Positions 1 through 11,371 of a stretch of DNA of 64,000 nucleotides are shown here, in pieces. The position numbers and the translations under genes were made by a program. How positions within the stretch are numbered: the stretch's first letter is position 1; each line of letters opens with the position of its first letter. Under the pieces are notes generated by a model. The model worked only from the letters and a program-made list of their open reading frames with translations. It was not told the DNA's origin and did not search any database. The DNA comes from Entonaema liquescens (lineage: Eukaryota > Ascomycota > Sordariomycetes > Xylariales > Xylariaceae): NCBI GenBank assembly GCA_902805475.1, contig CADCSX010000003.1:2170001-2234000 (forward strand), given 5' to 3'.

Positions 1-1
1 C

Positions 2-662
2 TTATCACATCTACCGCCTTATCAGACAGAACTAGTTCGTGCAGTTACTCGAGAAGTTCGTGACTTGGACAAAGATGTGGCAGATATGCTAGAACCATTC
101 CAGGGGTCGTTCAACCCAGGCGACGACCCAGCTACGGCATGTACATTACTGATAAACCATCTATCTATGCGAAGGAACAAACGCTGCCTACTGGCCTATC
201 ATCGCACGAGAGCAGATAGACTCGAAGAGCTCGTTTGGAAGGGTTACGATGTAGTCGATCTCGCCGGGCAGCAAGTTAGGGACGGCCAAGGTGGATTAAA
301 CGGACCACCAGGCATGGCAACGGGCAATGGTGGTACGAGTAGTTTAAGTCCGCAGGAGGAAGACTATGTGCGACAATACAGCGACCTTCTAGCTGCCTAC
401 AAAGGTCAATGGACAGATATAGACCTCACTGGAAGTCTAGAACCACCTCGCGATCTATTCATTGATGTACGGGTGTTGAAGGATGCTGGCGAGATACAAA
501 CTGAATATGGGTAAGACATTGTGCATTGAAATGACGGGAGGAAGAAAGCATGCTAATATACCATTCTAGCGCGATTACGCTTACAAAAACAGTCAGTTTT
601 ATGTTAGACAGGGTGATGTAGAACGCTTGATCGCTCAAGGTTATCTCCAAAAGCTCAGTTGA
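2..662 (+). CDS. psf1: DNA replication complex GINS subunit Psf1 (5' partial, apparent frameshift)
   Basis: Psf1 is one of four subunits of the nuclear GINS complex, which joins Mcm2-7 and Cdc45 in the replicative helicase. The gene enters from the left edge already open, so the N-terminus is missing. Exon 1 (2-510) holds the helical core, including the conserved MRRNKRCLLAYHRTR stretch (about 168-212). A 59-nt intron (511-569, GTAAGA...CTAG, branch TGCTAAT) precedes the C-terminal B-domain exon (570-662), which ends in a family-typical GDVERLIAQGYL tail. As written the last exon does not stay in frame: it reads AITLTK, then needs one extra A in the run at 585-589 to continue as NSQFYVRQGD. 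The literal reading stops at 619-621, the family-like reading at 660-662. Identity is firm. Whether the break is real or a homopolymer error is open. Confidence 0.88.
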
Positions 663-2872
663 GCGGGCCTACAGCGAAGTCTGTCCTATTTAATATATGC
701 TCTGAGGAAGAATCTGGCCATCAGCCGAGCCTAGACAGAACGAATTGCGCGTTGCCCATGGTTCCGTCCGAGCCACTCCCGCATATGGTTAGACCAGAGC
801 ACGGAGCTCTCATCTCGGCGGCAGCAGGTCGATTCCCCGGGAGCTTGTTTTGCATGTTGGAATGGCTAACAACATATATGCATAAATGGCCTCTTCCCAG
901 TTATGTCGTGGCAAACCAGATTTACAATTCTGACGGAATAAATCGCAAAAAGAGGCGCACATGACGACCGAATGCAAGCGGTACAACCGGGCGCTTGGCT
1001 TGCCGTCTAAAGCCAATCACTGACCTTCACTTGAGAACCGTTGTGCCGAACTCAACTTTCAATGGAATGCGCTTGCCTCGAAATGCAAATGATATGCCCG
1101 GTGAAACTTAGTACACAATAAATCGATAGTACATGTAACGGGAGGCTCGTGGCAGAGTGGAATGATTCTGGGCTTAATGTCCTCTATCCGATGCGAGTGC
1201 CAAATTGCCCGATACAGACAATTATTCATTCATAATGGCACAACGATGAACACAGTACCTAAGAAGTGATGGGTTGCATATGCAAATGCAGCCCCCCAAT
1301 TGGCACGTTCCAGCTTACGGCGCAGGGCGTAAGGGCTACTGAACCATACGGAATACAACGTTAGCCGTGCTGGCCGTTCAGTTGGAGGATTGGTATTTGC
1401 GGGGAGCGAATGAGAGGATAGACTGTGGAGAAGAATTGGAGGCTCCTGGGAATACTCAACTTCACACCTGACAGCCAAAGTTTTCAGCGGGCGTTCTCAA
1501 GGGTAGGCTGTGCGTTACTGATCGTGTCGCATTGATGAGGGCCGTTCCGTCCAAAAGGTACCACAAAGCAACTCGACGAATACTAGAGCTTTAAAGTACG
1601 TAATAGACCTCACGATGAGAGATCGACGTCCGACCGTCCTGTCGTGAGTTGTAAAAGGACCGGAAGTGTTAATACCTAGTGGGGAGAAACGCGGATGCAA
1701 GGTGAATCACGAAGCCAAGGCCAGTTCCAAATATAGCTGAGGTAGTTATATGTTTATATGTTATACTTTATGAACCAGAATTAGAAGCTAGCTAGCTCCA
1801 CGGCTTGCAACGAGAGACGTTAACAATAGACATTCAGGGGTTATGAAAAACACTTGGCCTAAATTATCGAAAACTTCGTAGAATCCGAGCTGGAACACGA
1901 GCTGGACATAGAGAAGGCAAGCTGCATTACCCCAATTCATGCTGTCCAACAGTTCAAAGCCATCCAGGTGCCTATCAGCTATTGGGACATGGACAATATA
2001 AACCGCATCCGCTCTCGGGAGGTATATACCAGGGCTATTTACATTATGCAGCCCGAATATTGTAGGATCCAAAAGAATTTGGACTGTTAGAGAGACTGTT
2101 AGGGCTTCAATACGGGTGAGGGGGCTACATGATCGTCTACTCGACCAAGGATCGATGTCATTAGCCGCACGGCAGATGGTAATAATATACGTGATGTCGT
2201 CAAGCAGACGAGTGTATATGGTTATATGTCGAGTTGTGACACGAAGATATTATAAAAAAGATCCGTCTTACCCAATGGTATTAAATAATTATTTAGAATC
2301 ATAGATGTATCAATGTAGTATCAGGTCGAGCCCCACTACCCAATTATCTTTAAGCATCTTTCTAGAACCGGAGATGCCCCTCCATATCCCTGTCGATTAT
2401 GTTAATCCATATGCCAAAGTTTTCTGTTGTCCTACGTAAGTAAACGTAAGTAACTCCTTGATAAATACCTTTTAGAGTTAGCGCATTTAGTGGATACGCC
2501 GTCGTTCCTTGATAGCTACTACTTTCTATCTCGTGAGGTCTAGATTTAGATCCTCTCGTTATCATCGAACAACCTTTGCGTCTTTAAGGATACATACCTT
2601 TTTTTCTTTTCTTTTTTTTTTAATCCCTTCGCTCTGTATACAGTACTACCAACTCTACAAATCAATTCTTGTTTTACTACATCTAGCTATGCAAATCATA
2701 TAACGTCCCCAACTTCGTTTTAACATATAATTTAAATTCGCTACTGTTTATGATGGTTGCGCCTCGAAGAATAACACCTTGGTAGCCACCAACCTTCCTC
2801 GCGCACTGTAGCCCAGCAAACCAATGTATATATATTCAACGTAGAGAGCCAGTAAACGCCCTACCGTAGAAT
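663..2872. other. intergenic spacer, psf1 to SulP gene
   Basis: About 2.2 kb without a gene I can support. Short open frames occur on both strands. The most protein-like is on the minus strand at 1788-2072 (94 codons, starting MDPTIFGLHN), but it matches no family I recognise and has no clear exon partners. A T-rich run at 2599-2621 and A/T-rich DNA (2580-2860) precede the transporter start. Confidence 0.5.
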
Positions 2873-5800
2873 ATGGCAACACCATCGTTCGGTTTCACTT
2901 CTTGGAGGAGGAGATCCTCTTCCGTTACTTCTCAACCAGATCCGGTAGATGTCCCTGGACAAATACTCAATCCGAACCAAGGTTCGCGATTAGTTCCAGA
3001 AGATTTGCGACAGCTCTCGTCTTCTCTTAACTCTCATAACTATAGAGAGACCACTAGATCTTTCGTGCCTGGCTCTCTGAGGGACCATCTATGTAAGTCT
3101 ATCATACCCTTACATCGTCACGCTTTTTACTAACATATTCCCAAGCCCCGTGGACAGTGCTAGTTTCGCTCGCAGTGTTCGTGAAGACACCGCCGAACTC
3201 GCTTCATACGTGCTTTCAGACAAGAAGGATAGGCGTAGCACGTCATTCCTCAATCGAATATCGTCTACCTCGTCCCACCCTAGCCGCGACCAGCCAGTCT
3301 TCCAGAATGAGTCGCCTTCCACTGGGGATTTGCAAGCATCAAGTACAGACACCATAGACGAAGTTTCCGAACCCTCTTCACCAGCATCTGGAACTAAGGA
3401 CCCCACGAACTCAGGACCCTCGGCACTTACATCCATGTTTAAACGTTCCCCGCCTCAGTCTCTACATGGCCTGGACGCCGATAGCAATCTAATACAACAA
3501 AATGGCCAGCACATACCATCGATAGGCGTATTGCAGCCAGAGCCCGACGAGGGGTTATCAGAAACAACCCCACTCCTTAGGACGGTATCACACACACCAG
3601 ACGCTGCGGATAGCGTTACGGATGTCGACGTCGAAAGCCAGAAGCCGAAGACAGCGCCTTGGGGGCCATCGTCAACCGGTCACAATATTCGAGATAAGGT
3701 CCGTGCAATTAGGGGCATGACGAACCCAAAGACTTGGGATAAGAGGGTCGTTTGGCAGAGAACTGTTGTAGACCCGATACATTGCTTGCCGGCTGTGATC
3801 GTTGGTCTTCTCCTCAACATCCTAGATGCCCTATCTTACGGTACGTTGTAATCCAGAGCATGTTATAATCCAAGAGTCTAATATATCGCGTAGGAATGAT
3901 CTTGTTTCCCTTGGGCAACCCAATATTCTCGAACCTCGGGCCAGCCGGAATATCGATATTCTATGTTAGCACAATAATCTCACAATTGACCTTCTCGACC
4001 GGCAGTCTATTTCGAGGTGGTGTTGGATCGGAGTTGGTAAGTCCTCCTAAAACCTATGATCCATGAATGTGTACTCACATATATACAGATTGAGGTTGTT
4101 CCTTTCTTTCATAATATGGCAACTACTATCACGGCGATAGTAGGGGAGGATCAGCCAGATGCTGTTATTGCCACAACGATAACCTCCTTCGCTATTAGCT
4201 CCATGTTGACTGGGCTTGTTTTCTACCTCATGGGAAGATTTAGACTGGGTTATGTCGTCGGCTTCATCCCTCGCCATATCTTAATCGGGTGCATCGGTGG
4301 TGTGGGCTGGTTCCTCATCGCGACAGGCTTAGAGGTTTCAGCCCGACTCGAAGAATTCCGCTACGATCTCGATACCGGCCGAAAACTAATTCAACCAGAT
4401 ACTCTACCCCTCTGGCTTATTCCCCTTGCTCTGGCTATCCTTCTTTTCGGCCTTCAGAAGAAAATCACATCCAAATATTTCTTGCCAATTTATATTCTAT
4501 CAGTGCCAATCTTTTTCTATTTCTTCGTCTTTACAATAGACAGTTTGAACCCGGAGAACCTCAGACAAGCCGGGTGGATCTTCGAGGCCCCTGAAGCTGG
4601 ACAACCTTGGTGGTATTTTTGGACACTCTATAGTGAGTTCCTCAACTATTTATAGATGCGATACTGTTACTGACTGGCAACTGCAGAATTCCATCTCGTC
4701 CATTGGGGAGCGATTCTAGAGACTGTAGGGGCTATGTTCGCGTTGACCTTCTTTAGTGTGCTCCATGTCCCCATTAATGTGCCTGCTTTGGCGCAAATTT
4801 CCGGGGAAGATCATCTTGACCTTGACCACGAACTCAAGTTACATGGTTACTCAAACTTTCTGTCTGGACTTGCGGGAAGCATCCAGAATTATCTGGTCTT
4901 TGCCAATACTCTATTCTTCATGAGATCAGGAGGCGACAGCCGTTTAGCAGGCATTATGCTAGCAGGACTTACGTTTGGGGTCATGACGATAGGGCCAGTG
5001 ATCATAGGCTACATTCCCGTTATGGTTGTCGGCACCTTGATATTCGTTCTCGGGTTTGAGTTACTACTGGACGCCTTAATATCACCGAGGCGTAAACTCA
5101 AGTTATTAGAATACCTAACGGTAAGTTCTACTATATTATCCTACACCTGTATACCGAAAACTAACTCAAGATTGCCTCAGATCGTAGTAATAGTTCTCAC
5201 CATGGGAATCTATGATTTCGTCGTTGGTATATTTGTTGGTATAATACTTGCTTTTGTTTCTGCTATTTTTCACGCGTCTCAAGTTTCAGCAATTCGAGCG
5301 ACATATACCGGAGACCAGATCGGGTCAATGGTCAGGCGAAATCCCTCGCAGCATCGCTACCTACGAGAAGTTGGTAGCCAGACATACGTAATCAAACTAT
5401 CCGGTTTTCTCTTCTTTGGCACTATTGTTGGTGTCGAAGAGAAGATCCGACACCTAATATCTGAAGAGGCCTTCAGAGAGCATCCTATTAAATATCTAAT
5501 CCTCGACCTATGGCATGTTACGGGTATAGATTATTCGGCAGCCGAGGGATTCAAGACTATCAATCGGCTCCTAGATGGGAAAGGAGTTCACCTTCTCTTA
5601 AGTGGAAAGGATGCGGATAGCAAGATCGGTCGAGATCTTCGGGCTGTCGGGCTTGGAGCTGATGGGCCTAGTGTTATGTTCATGCCTGATTTGAATTCTG
5701 CCCTGGAAAGCTGCGAGAACGAGCAATTGAAGACCTTCTATGCTCGCCAGGAAGCTCTGAGAATCTCTCGGCCGACACCATCAAGTAACCTTGATGTACC

Positions 5801-6377
5801 CAATAACGGCCAGTTTAGCCAGTCGTTGGAGTTTTTATCTCAATCACCGAGGAGAAGTCACCTCGACCAAGCAGCTAAGAACGTCTTAAACCAGCAAGAA
5901 ATGAGGCGGTCTACAAGATGGCAAAATATCAGTGAACCCCTCCGACTTATGCTTCAGGTCTTTTACGACGTGAGCGATAAGAATGAGGATTTCTGGTTCC
6001 GAGCAAGACCGTATTTCGTCCGCAAAGAATATACAGCCGGCACCATCTTATATAATTATGGCGAGCCTGCCAATGGCTTTTACCTCCTTGAAAGAGGAGA
6101 ACTGAGAGCTGATTACGACACGCCACAAGGCCGCCTATACGAGCCAATTGTCCAAGGCACGACGTGCGGTGAGTTGCCATTCTTTTCCGAGACGAACAGG
6201 ACAGCGACAGTGGTGGCAGTTAAAGACTGCGTTGTTTGGGTTATGGACACGGAAAATTGGGAGAAACTACAGAACGAGGAGAACGAGGTCGCGCAGGAGT
6301 TGTTACGGGTTTCACTCAAGCTTACGAGCGAGCGTATGGAAGCTATGACGAAGTATATCTCCGCCGTGGGGAATTGA
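2873..6377 (+). CDS. SulP/SLC26-type vacuolar transporter with STAS and cyclic-nucleotide-binding domains (Vsb1/YGR125W-like)
   Basis: Multi-pass SulP permease of the fungal YGR125W (Vsb1) type. The yeast member is linked to storing basic amino acids in the vacuole, and older annotations call the family sulfate transporters. Exons: 2873-3096, 3146-3840, 3894-4036, 4089-4632, 4687-5120, 5181-6377, giving about 1078 aa. Order: a disordered Ser/Thr-rich N-terminus (about 1-260), a membrane domain (about 290-680), a STAS domain near 755-830 (LILDLWHVTGIDYSAAEGF), and a C-terminal cNMP-binding fold (about 960-1060). The last has a cassette CGELPFFSETNRTA that keeps the glycine-glutamate and the RTA arginine. 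Introns 2-5 have standard sites. Intron 1 is awkward: the good GTAAGT donor at 3093 puts exon 2 out of frame, whereas GTCTAT at 3097 keeps it. Substrate and nucleotide binding are inferred. Confidence 0.88.
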
Positions 6378-7135
6378 GCGGTTGGGTAATTACCTTGGGA
6401 TTGAATGGATAGATAAAACAGCGATTTTTTTTTTAATTTTTTTTTTTTTTTGGAAATGCAATCAAGCTTGCTAAACTATTGACAAATATATTTTTTTGAC
6501 TAATATGTGATTATTTATGAGGTGTTTAGGTGAAGTGTTGAAGTCTCATCATTTCAAAGTAACTATGTCTTTCATGATGGCCAGTTACTGGCATAGTATT
6601 TCTAAGTCGTTCCGCCTTGCCTGTCGACATCTAGACCTACATTAATAAGAATCGAGATAAACACAGTCTTACTCATGCTATAGTAATTAATAATTGTAGT
6701 CTTTCCCTCATGGCTTTGGGCGCTGGTTTGGTAGATGTTGTTGTTATGTAACCAGGGGCTTAATGCCATTTCATAAGCAGCGGAACTGTTCCGCGCCCAG
6801 CATCACATATGACAAACCACAGGATTGCTTCATCACAAACCGATTACCACAACGCTCTATGCTGCATAGAACGTCTAATGCCTCTGACATTTTCAGTTGA
6901 ATAAGCTGATTAATTAGCTGTATATGAGATGTTCTACCATGGCGTAATTTGGTGTAGACGATCCTCCTGACAAATAACAACGGCAATGGCCGCCAACGGT
7001 TCTTGTATAAAGAGTCGTCTGATCTGGCTGCTTGGGAAGAATGTATTGATTCAAGACAGAGTATTCTAAAACATCAAATCAATCTAATAAACTATCTATC
7101 TATATCTTTACTATTCATTTTATACCACAGTCACC
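6378..7135. other. intergenic spacer, SulP gene to SDR gene
   Basis: No gene seen. T-rich tracts at 6426-6451 lie just after the transporter stop and are probably in its 3' end region. The DNA just before the SDR start (about 7060-7130) is A/T-rich with TCTATCTAT words, which fits a leader. Confidence 0.5.
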
Positions 7136-8144
7136 ATGAACTATACCAAGACCCAACACACCACGGCCTACCCAGCCATCTCCCCTTCCCTCCCCCAACT
7201 ATCCACAGCCTCTAAATCCATCTTCATCGTCGGTGGCTCCGCTGGCATCGGTAAGGCCGCCGCCTTAGCATTCCTCGAATCGGGAGCCCGCAACATCGCC
7301 CTAACCGGGCGCCGCGAGGCCGTCCTATCCGCCGCCGCCGCCGAGCTCAAAGGCAAATACCCCGACGCCAAAGTCCTCACCTTTTCCGTGGACGTCGCAG
7401 ACGAGCCGGGCACGGACGCAGCATTCGCCAAGGCGAAAGCCGCCTTCGGAGCCCTCGACGTCGTCATCAACGCCGCGGGCGTCCCCGTCCTCCTCAAGCC
7501 CCTGGCCACAGTGGACCTGGGCGCGTGGTGGGCGGGCTTCGAGACCAGCGTGAAGGGCGCGGTGATTGTTGCCCGTGCTACGGCTAAGCACGCGGGAGAG
7601 GGCGCCGTGCTGTTGTACCTGGGGACGGCGGGCGCGCTGTTCCCCGCGAACGGCGGGCTGCCGATGTCCCAGTACGCGTCGAGCAAGCTGGCGGGCGTCA
7701 AGGCTATGGAGTACTTCGGCGCGGAGAACCCTGGGCTGAGGGTCATTAGCGTGCACCCGGGTATCGTGACGGAGACGGAGGGCGGGCAGAAGATGGTGAA
7801 GGACTCTGGGTTGGACTGGCCGGGTGATGATAGTGAGTTTTCCTTTTCCCTTTTCCCTTTTCCTTCCCCTTTACATTCTTCCCTTCCCATTCCACAAAGA
7901 CAAGATATTTTCCCAAGAAGAAAAGAGAAAGACATAACGGATGAGATTGCTAATATATTATAAATAAACAGTTAGCCTATCTGCCCATTTCCTCGTCTGG
8001 GCCGCGAGCAAGGAGGCTGAGTTCCTGAAGAACAAGTTTGTGTTTGCTGCATGGGATATCGATGAGTTGAAGGCGAGGAAGGACGAAATTGCTCAGTCGC
8101 CGGAGTTACTTATTGGCCTCAATGGGTTCCCTCGTAGTGTATAA
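7136..8144 (+). CDS. short-chain dehydrogenase/reductase (SDR family)
   Basis: Predicted NAD(P)-dependent oxidoreductase with a Rossmann fold and unknown substrate. Exon 1 is 7136-7832 and exon 2 is 7972-8144, giving 289 aa. The intron (7833-7971, GTGAGT...ACAG) is long for this window and carries pyrimidine-rich TTCCCTTTTCC repeats. The cofactor loop is GGSAGIG (33-39) and the structural motif is NAAG. The active-site signature is YASSK, with Tyr about 180 and Lys 184, and a Ser/Thr-containing LGTAG strand sits upstream. The length fits classical SDRs. The C-terminal exon (SAHFLVWAASKEAEFL...) resembles fungal SDRs annotated as general oxidoreductases. The middle of exon 1 is much richer in G/C at third positions than the transporter upstream. 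No biosynthetic partners lie beside it, so a pathway cannot be assigned. Confidence 0.9.
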
Positions 8145-8597
8145 GGGTATACATGGCAGTACTATAGTATAAGTCTCTTAGTAGGGTAACAGTAAGATAG
8201 CTTGAAAGACATTGACCACTCCTTATACCTTCCATAGTATACATCTATATAATATACTACGTGCCTAGAGACTAAAGATTAACCATTGAACATATTTAAT
8301 GCCACGGTGCAACTTACTTGATATGCCCCCGTATGTGTAACGTTTGAATTGTATATAACAAAGTCGTTAAGTTACAATCACTGGTCGTACAGACATAAGC
8401 GAGAATATGTAACACGTAACATGCCATATATCTTCTCTTCATTACTGTACAAACGCGCAAGATGCTCCAATTCATGAACGTCTGCCCATTTCCTTTTGAA
8501 ACCCACCGTCTCGAAGCCAGCCCATGAATACGCCTGACTACCCAGAAACAAGATGGTGATCGAACTGCTTCTTCTTCCCCCGGCCTTAAGAACGACG
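8145..8597. other. intergenic spacer, convergent SDR and emp24 ends
   Basis: Shared 3' region of two converging genes. It is A/T-rich with no convincing gene. A minus-strand frame running through 8314-8694 overlaps the emp24 last exon in another frame and looks like a shadow. Confidence 0.5.
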
Positions 8598-9349
8598 CTA
8601 TACCACCCGTTTGACTTCGAAGAACCTTCGTAACCACCAGACCTGGAAGAGAGACTCGCCTACCACGACGCCAATTACGAACAAGTTCCACCACTTAACT
8701 CTGCTGTTTGTGCTCTCGGCGGTGTTACGATGGGTGCGTTCACGGACGACGATGTACGATTGCTCGTCTCTGGCCTGCTCGACTAGTTCGGAGAGTTGCT
8801 TGACTGTATTTTTGTCAGTATAAAGATCCAAGTTATATTATTTAATATATATGTACAAAGGTAATAGGAGCGCAAGACTTACTCTCTATTTCCAGGGGGT
8901 CTTGAGGGGCATCGCCTTCGGACACGTATACTATACCATGTACATTGAACGATACCTCCTTGCTGTTGGAGCCCCAATGTTCGTTACCGAAACAGTAGAG
9001 GAACTTGCCGTCGTGCCTAGCCGTAAACGAGAAGTCACCGTTCGAAACCGCCTTCTGGAAGGTTTCGTGCTGGCCCATCGGGTTCGTGATCTGGAGTTGT
9101 GGATCAACATGTAAGTCATTGTATTCACCGACTAATGTACGAATTTCCCCATACCCAGAAGTCAATATCGAGATTCCCAGCACCGCCAAACTCCCTGTCG
9201 CCGGTCTGGAAAGTAACAGTCATGACATCGTCCTTGTGGAGCTCCTCGTGGAAACACTCGCGGCCGTGAGCGGGAAGCTGGATATTGTGGGCGAGCGCAG
9301 CTTGCAGGAAGCTAGCTGCCAATAGCAGGGTTTTCGTAGAGAACAACAT
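8598..9349 (-). CDS. emp24: p24-beta cargo receptor of COPII/COPI vesicles (Emp24, TMED2 family)
   Basis: Type I membrane protein that cycles between ER and Golgi and helps load cargo such as GPI-anchored proteins. Exons on the minus strand: 9349-9155, 9090-8883, 8803-8598, giving 202 aa, the usual Emp24 length. A signal peptide (MLFSTKTLLLAASFLQAALA) is followed by a GOLD domain (about 21-120) with HDGKFLYCFGNE. Next come a coiled-coil linker with YIVVRERTHRNTAESTNSR, one membrane helix, and the cytosolic tail RRFFEVKRVV. Its FF pair is the COPII/COPI binding signal, and the tail is nearly that of mammalian TMED2. Introns are 64 and 79 nt. The start is the first ATG; a longer open frame upstream has only TTG. 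It is divergent from arf1, whose product drives COPI coat assembly on p24 tails. Confidence 0.96.
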
Positions 9350-10627
9350 GTTCGTTGAGCTCAAATTGAAATGGTGTTGCCTAATTGTTGGTCATGCGAC
9401 GGTAGGCTTAGGGTTGAAATAAAAAAATAAAAAAATAAGAGCCTACCAACACAGAGCTATGAGGCTTGAAACTTGAGATGGACACTTTGGCGATTGCCAA
9501 GAATTGAATCTGAGTGGATGCTCTGGTCGGTTTAGCGCGGTTTACTTAAGAATACTATAATAATCAAGAACGGTACCTAAGAGATACTTTTTGTGTCGCG
9601 ACGTGTTACAAACTCGTGACCGTCTCCTTCCCGGAGAACCCCGACTCCGCAGCGTGGAAATCTTAGTCGTGGCCAGGGGTGCTAGTAAGTATAGTGAGTG
9701 TATCTAGTTACCTTTTGCGCAGTTACTTTACATACCTACAATACAGGTAGCACACATACCTGTACTTCCAGGTTGTAAAGCCCGTACCTAAAAGCCTAGG
9801 ACTTCTGTGTCAGGCCCTTTACCTTATCAGGCTGGATTAAACAAAAATAAGATACAAGACCCCCCCCTCCCCCCCCAGCCCAGCGACTGCCAGCTGCAGG
9901 CAAGTAATTACGTTCGTTTCCATGGGACTCCGTCTTTCTCCAGCCACATTGCATTTTTACCTAACTTTCTGAAAAACACATCTGCTATTCTCTCTTCACC
10001 GATCTCCAACCACAATCCACCGCATCACCCCCTTTTGATAACCCATCGCCACGAGATCTCTCCTTCGCCGAGCAGGTCTCATTGTTGCAGAATAGTAAGT
10101 CGACTACTACTTCAACCTTCTGAATCATCCCGACAAAGAAATCCTTTGGGTCTTTTCACTGTTTTGTCGCTTTGCACGTTCTCTCTCGCCTTTACAGTTA
10201 AACCAATAACTCCATATCCACCACGTATCTTCTTACCCTCTATCACTACCTACCACTACCTAATATTACATACTTCTCTACATACACACTACTTCAAACC
10301 TCCCCTCGTAAATCCTCGGCCCACCTGTTCATTTCTCTCTACCCTCTACTCTCCTATTGTGGCAGCCTAGAAACTAGACAATCGCGCCCAACAGTACCAA
10401 GTCACCCCCAGGTCATTGCGCCGTGTTGGAAGACCAATCGATCTGTCCTTACGGAATACTAAACCCCATAAATCCCGACTGGCTGCCAATTACCTCCAGA
10501 TAATCACATCATCTCTTTTTTCCATCTTAACTAACTTCTCCTCCTTCTCGTACCAGATATTAGCGACATCGCCTTAGGTCCACAACCGTAATAGATACTT
10601 ACCGCATCTTTCTTCGAAGTCGCAATC
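9350..10627. other. divergent emp24/arf1 promoter region and arf1 leader
   Basis: Shared 1.28-kb upstream region. From about 9860 to 10560 the plus strand is strongly pyrimidine-rich, including C runs around 9859-9878, typical of a highly expressed fungal gene leader. A 187-codon open frame at 9807-10370 lies inside this pyrimidine-rich leader and is rejected as a gene. Confidence 0.55.
10095..10556 (+). other. probable 5'-UTR intron of arf1
   Basis: A perfect GTAAGT donor at 10095, a branch-like CTTAACTAAC at 10526-10535 and a pyrimidine tract ending in CCAG at 10553-10556 suggest a 462-nt leader intron ending 71 nt before the arf1 ATG. This is inferred from consensus only. Confidence 0.5.
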
Positions 10628-11371
10628 ATGGGTCTCACATTCTCCAAGTTGTTCGACAAGCTCTGGGGGAAGAAGGAGATGAGAATTCTGATGGTTGGTC
10701 TCGACGCTGCCGGAAAGACCACGATTCTCTATAAGCTCAAGCTCGGTGAAATTGTCACAACCATCCCTACCATTGGTATGCTTCCCCTCCAGCTAAGCGT
10801 TGGCATCGCCGCCCTTTGTTTTGATTATTGACACGCGTCGCGCTTCCAGGTTTCAACGTCGAGACGGTCGAGTACAAGAATATTCAATTCACCGTGTGGG
10901 ATGTTGGTGGACAGGACAAGATTCGTCCTCTGTGGCGACATTACTTCCAGAACACCCAGGGTATCATCTTCGTCGTCGACAGCAACGACCGAGACCGTAT
11001 TGTCGAGGCTCGGGAGGAGTTGCAGCGCATGTTGAACGAGGATGAGCTCCGGGATGCTATTCTGCTAGTCTTTGCCAACAAACAGGATCTACCCGTACGT
11101 TCCCTCTTATCTTAGCCGTGTCCTTTACGAATCCTGCTGACCATTGCTACAGAACGCCATGAACGCCGCTGAGATTACCGACAAGCTCGGCCTTCACAGT
11201 TTGAGACAGCGCGCCTGGGTAAGTAACTAAATTCTATCTTTGTCTTAGATTTATATCATATGCTAATCAGCGGTGTAGTACATCCAATCAACCTGCGCTA
11301 CATCCGGAGACGGTCTGTATGAGGGTCTCGAATGGCTTGCCACCACGCTCCGTAAGGCTGGACACCAGTAA
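10628..11371 (+). CDS. arf1: ADP-ribosylation factor 1 (Arf1 small GTPase)
   Basis: Small GTPase that recruits COPI and other coats at the Golgi. Exons: 10628-10775, 10850-11094, 11153-11218, 11279-11371, giving 183 aa. Gly2 is the N-myristoylation site and is followed by an amphipathic helix. The P-loop is GLDAAGKT (24-31), the switch I threonine is Thr48, switch II is WDVGGQD with Gln71, and the base-specificity motif is NKQD (126-129). The C-terminal exon ends YEGLEWLATTLRKAGHQ. Introns are 74, 58 and 60 nt with standard ends. The final exons match the class I ARF pattern better than Arl proteins. A long pyrimidine-rich leader with a probable UTR intron fits strong constitutive expression. 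The divergent neighbour emp24 encodes a COPI/COPII cargo receptor. Confidence 0.98.

Noticed and set aside
1149..1215. tRNA-like stretch with a GGCAGAGTGG D-arm look
   Set aside because: No T-arm GGTTCRA sequence and no closing acceptor stem at the right distance.
7168..7935. 255-codon minus-strand open frame opposite the SDR gene
   Set aside because: Antisense shadow of G/C-rich SDR codons; no family features.
9807..10370. 187-codon plus-strand open frame
   Set aside because: It sits in the pyrimidine-rich arf1 leader, crosses the likely UTR intron donor, and its Pro/Ser/Thr/His-rich translation follows from composition.
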